A DNA stretch of 64,000 nt from positions 1,178,001 to 1,242,000 of the forward strand of contig NZ_WHLY01000002.1 in NCBI RefSeq assembly GCF_009296315.1. Reading direction: 5' to 3'. Shown piece after piece: positions 63,938 to 64,000 of the stretch. The stretch is from Salmonirosea aquatica. Its GTDB lineage: Bacteria; Bacteroidota; Bacteroidia; Cytophagales; Spirosomataceae. The stretch's first letter is position 1; the number at the start of each line of letters is the position of its first letter. The notes below the pieces were generated by a model. The model worked only from the letters and a program-made list of their open reading frames with translations, made no database searches and was not told the origin of the DNA. Position numbers and translations under genes: made by a program.

Positions 63938-64000
63938 AGGGGTATTTAATTTGGGACTTACAATTTTTCTTGTCCAAAATTACCCGCTGCCCAAACCGAT

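Overview
This window reads as ordinary chromosome of a Bacteroidota bacterium, most likely Cytophagales (Spirosomataceae/Dyadobacter-like). The support is the protein families (CbpA-CbpM pair, 2TM proteins, CHRD lipoproteins, BlaI/M56 pairs, GNAT-nitrilase fusion, BNR-repeat secreted proteins, many small lipoproteins), the general lack of Shine-Dalgarno sequences, and several promoters matching the Bacteroidota consensus TTTG-N19/20-TAnnTTTG. Base composition is close to 50% GC with AT-rich intergenic gaps. I see no phage, insertion sequence, CRISPR array, integrase, rRNA or tRNA.

Layout. 1-12.2 kb: membrane LytTR regulator (cut by the left edge), TRIC channel, secreted M28 peptidase, CbpA-CbpM chaperone pair, a possible AbrB-like small protein, lipoprotein, D-aminoacylase-like amidohydrolase, GNAT, Tat-exported sugar isomerase-like protein, two 2TM proteins, thyA, OsmC. 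12.3-18.2 kb: NYN/OST-HTH protein, sialidase-like protein, lipoprotein, pterin dehydratase, rsmI, and a tandem pair of DUF4105 membrane proteins of which the second is frameshifted. 18.2-22.3 kb: inositol-monophosphatase-like enzyme followed by a compact aminosugar/glycolipid set (ketoisomerase cupin, PLP aminotransferase, GT2, methyltransferase). 22.3-33.5 kb: BstA/DinB-like protein, a 51-aa Cys-rich membrane protein, large AsmA-like protein, Q/N-rich disordered protein, lipoprotein, threonine aldolase, large BNR-repeat protein, PQQ-type sugar dehydrogenase. 33.6-52.2 kb: BlaI/M56 regulatory pair with visible operators, Tat phosphoesterase, S9 peptidase, double-CHRD lipoprotein, GNAT-nitrilase fusion, glycerophosphodiesterase, leuS, beta-barrel protein, lipoproteins (one NlpE-like), GtrA, thiolase. 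52.3-61.5 kb: assimilatory sulfate reduction operon (TauE-like transporter with a frameshift, homocysteine synthase, VOC protein, APS reductase, cysD, cysN, siroheme sulfite reductase, SUMT). 61.6-64 kb: small membrane protein, LpxL-type acyltransferase and GT9 heptosyltransferase-like gene.

How genes work together. The sulfate operon makes homocysteine from sulfate: CysDN forms APS, a [4Fe-4S]-type reductase reduces APS directly (no APS kinase is present), sulfite reductase makes sulfide, CobA supplies the siroheme precursor, and the sulfhydrylase fixes sulfide. The last siroheme-forming enzyme is not separate; a Rossmann-like stretch in front of the TauE domain may be a relic or form of it.

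The strongest unexplained signals are: a window-wide excess of the palindrome GGTACC (about 120 by hand count against about 17 expected from base composition), found in coding and non-coding DNA and inside terminator stems; two genes broken by single-base deletions; a patch of near identity between the DUF4105 paralogues suggesting gene conversion; and a hairpin at the predicted transcription start of the sulfate operon. I did not find a convincing wholly new multi-gene system.
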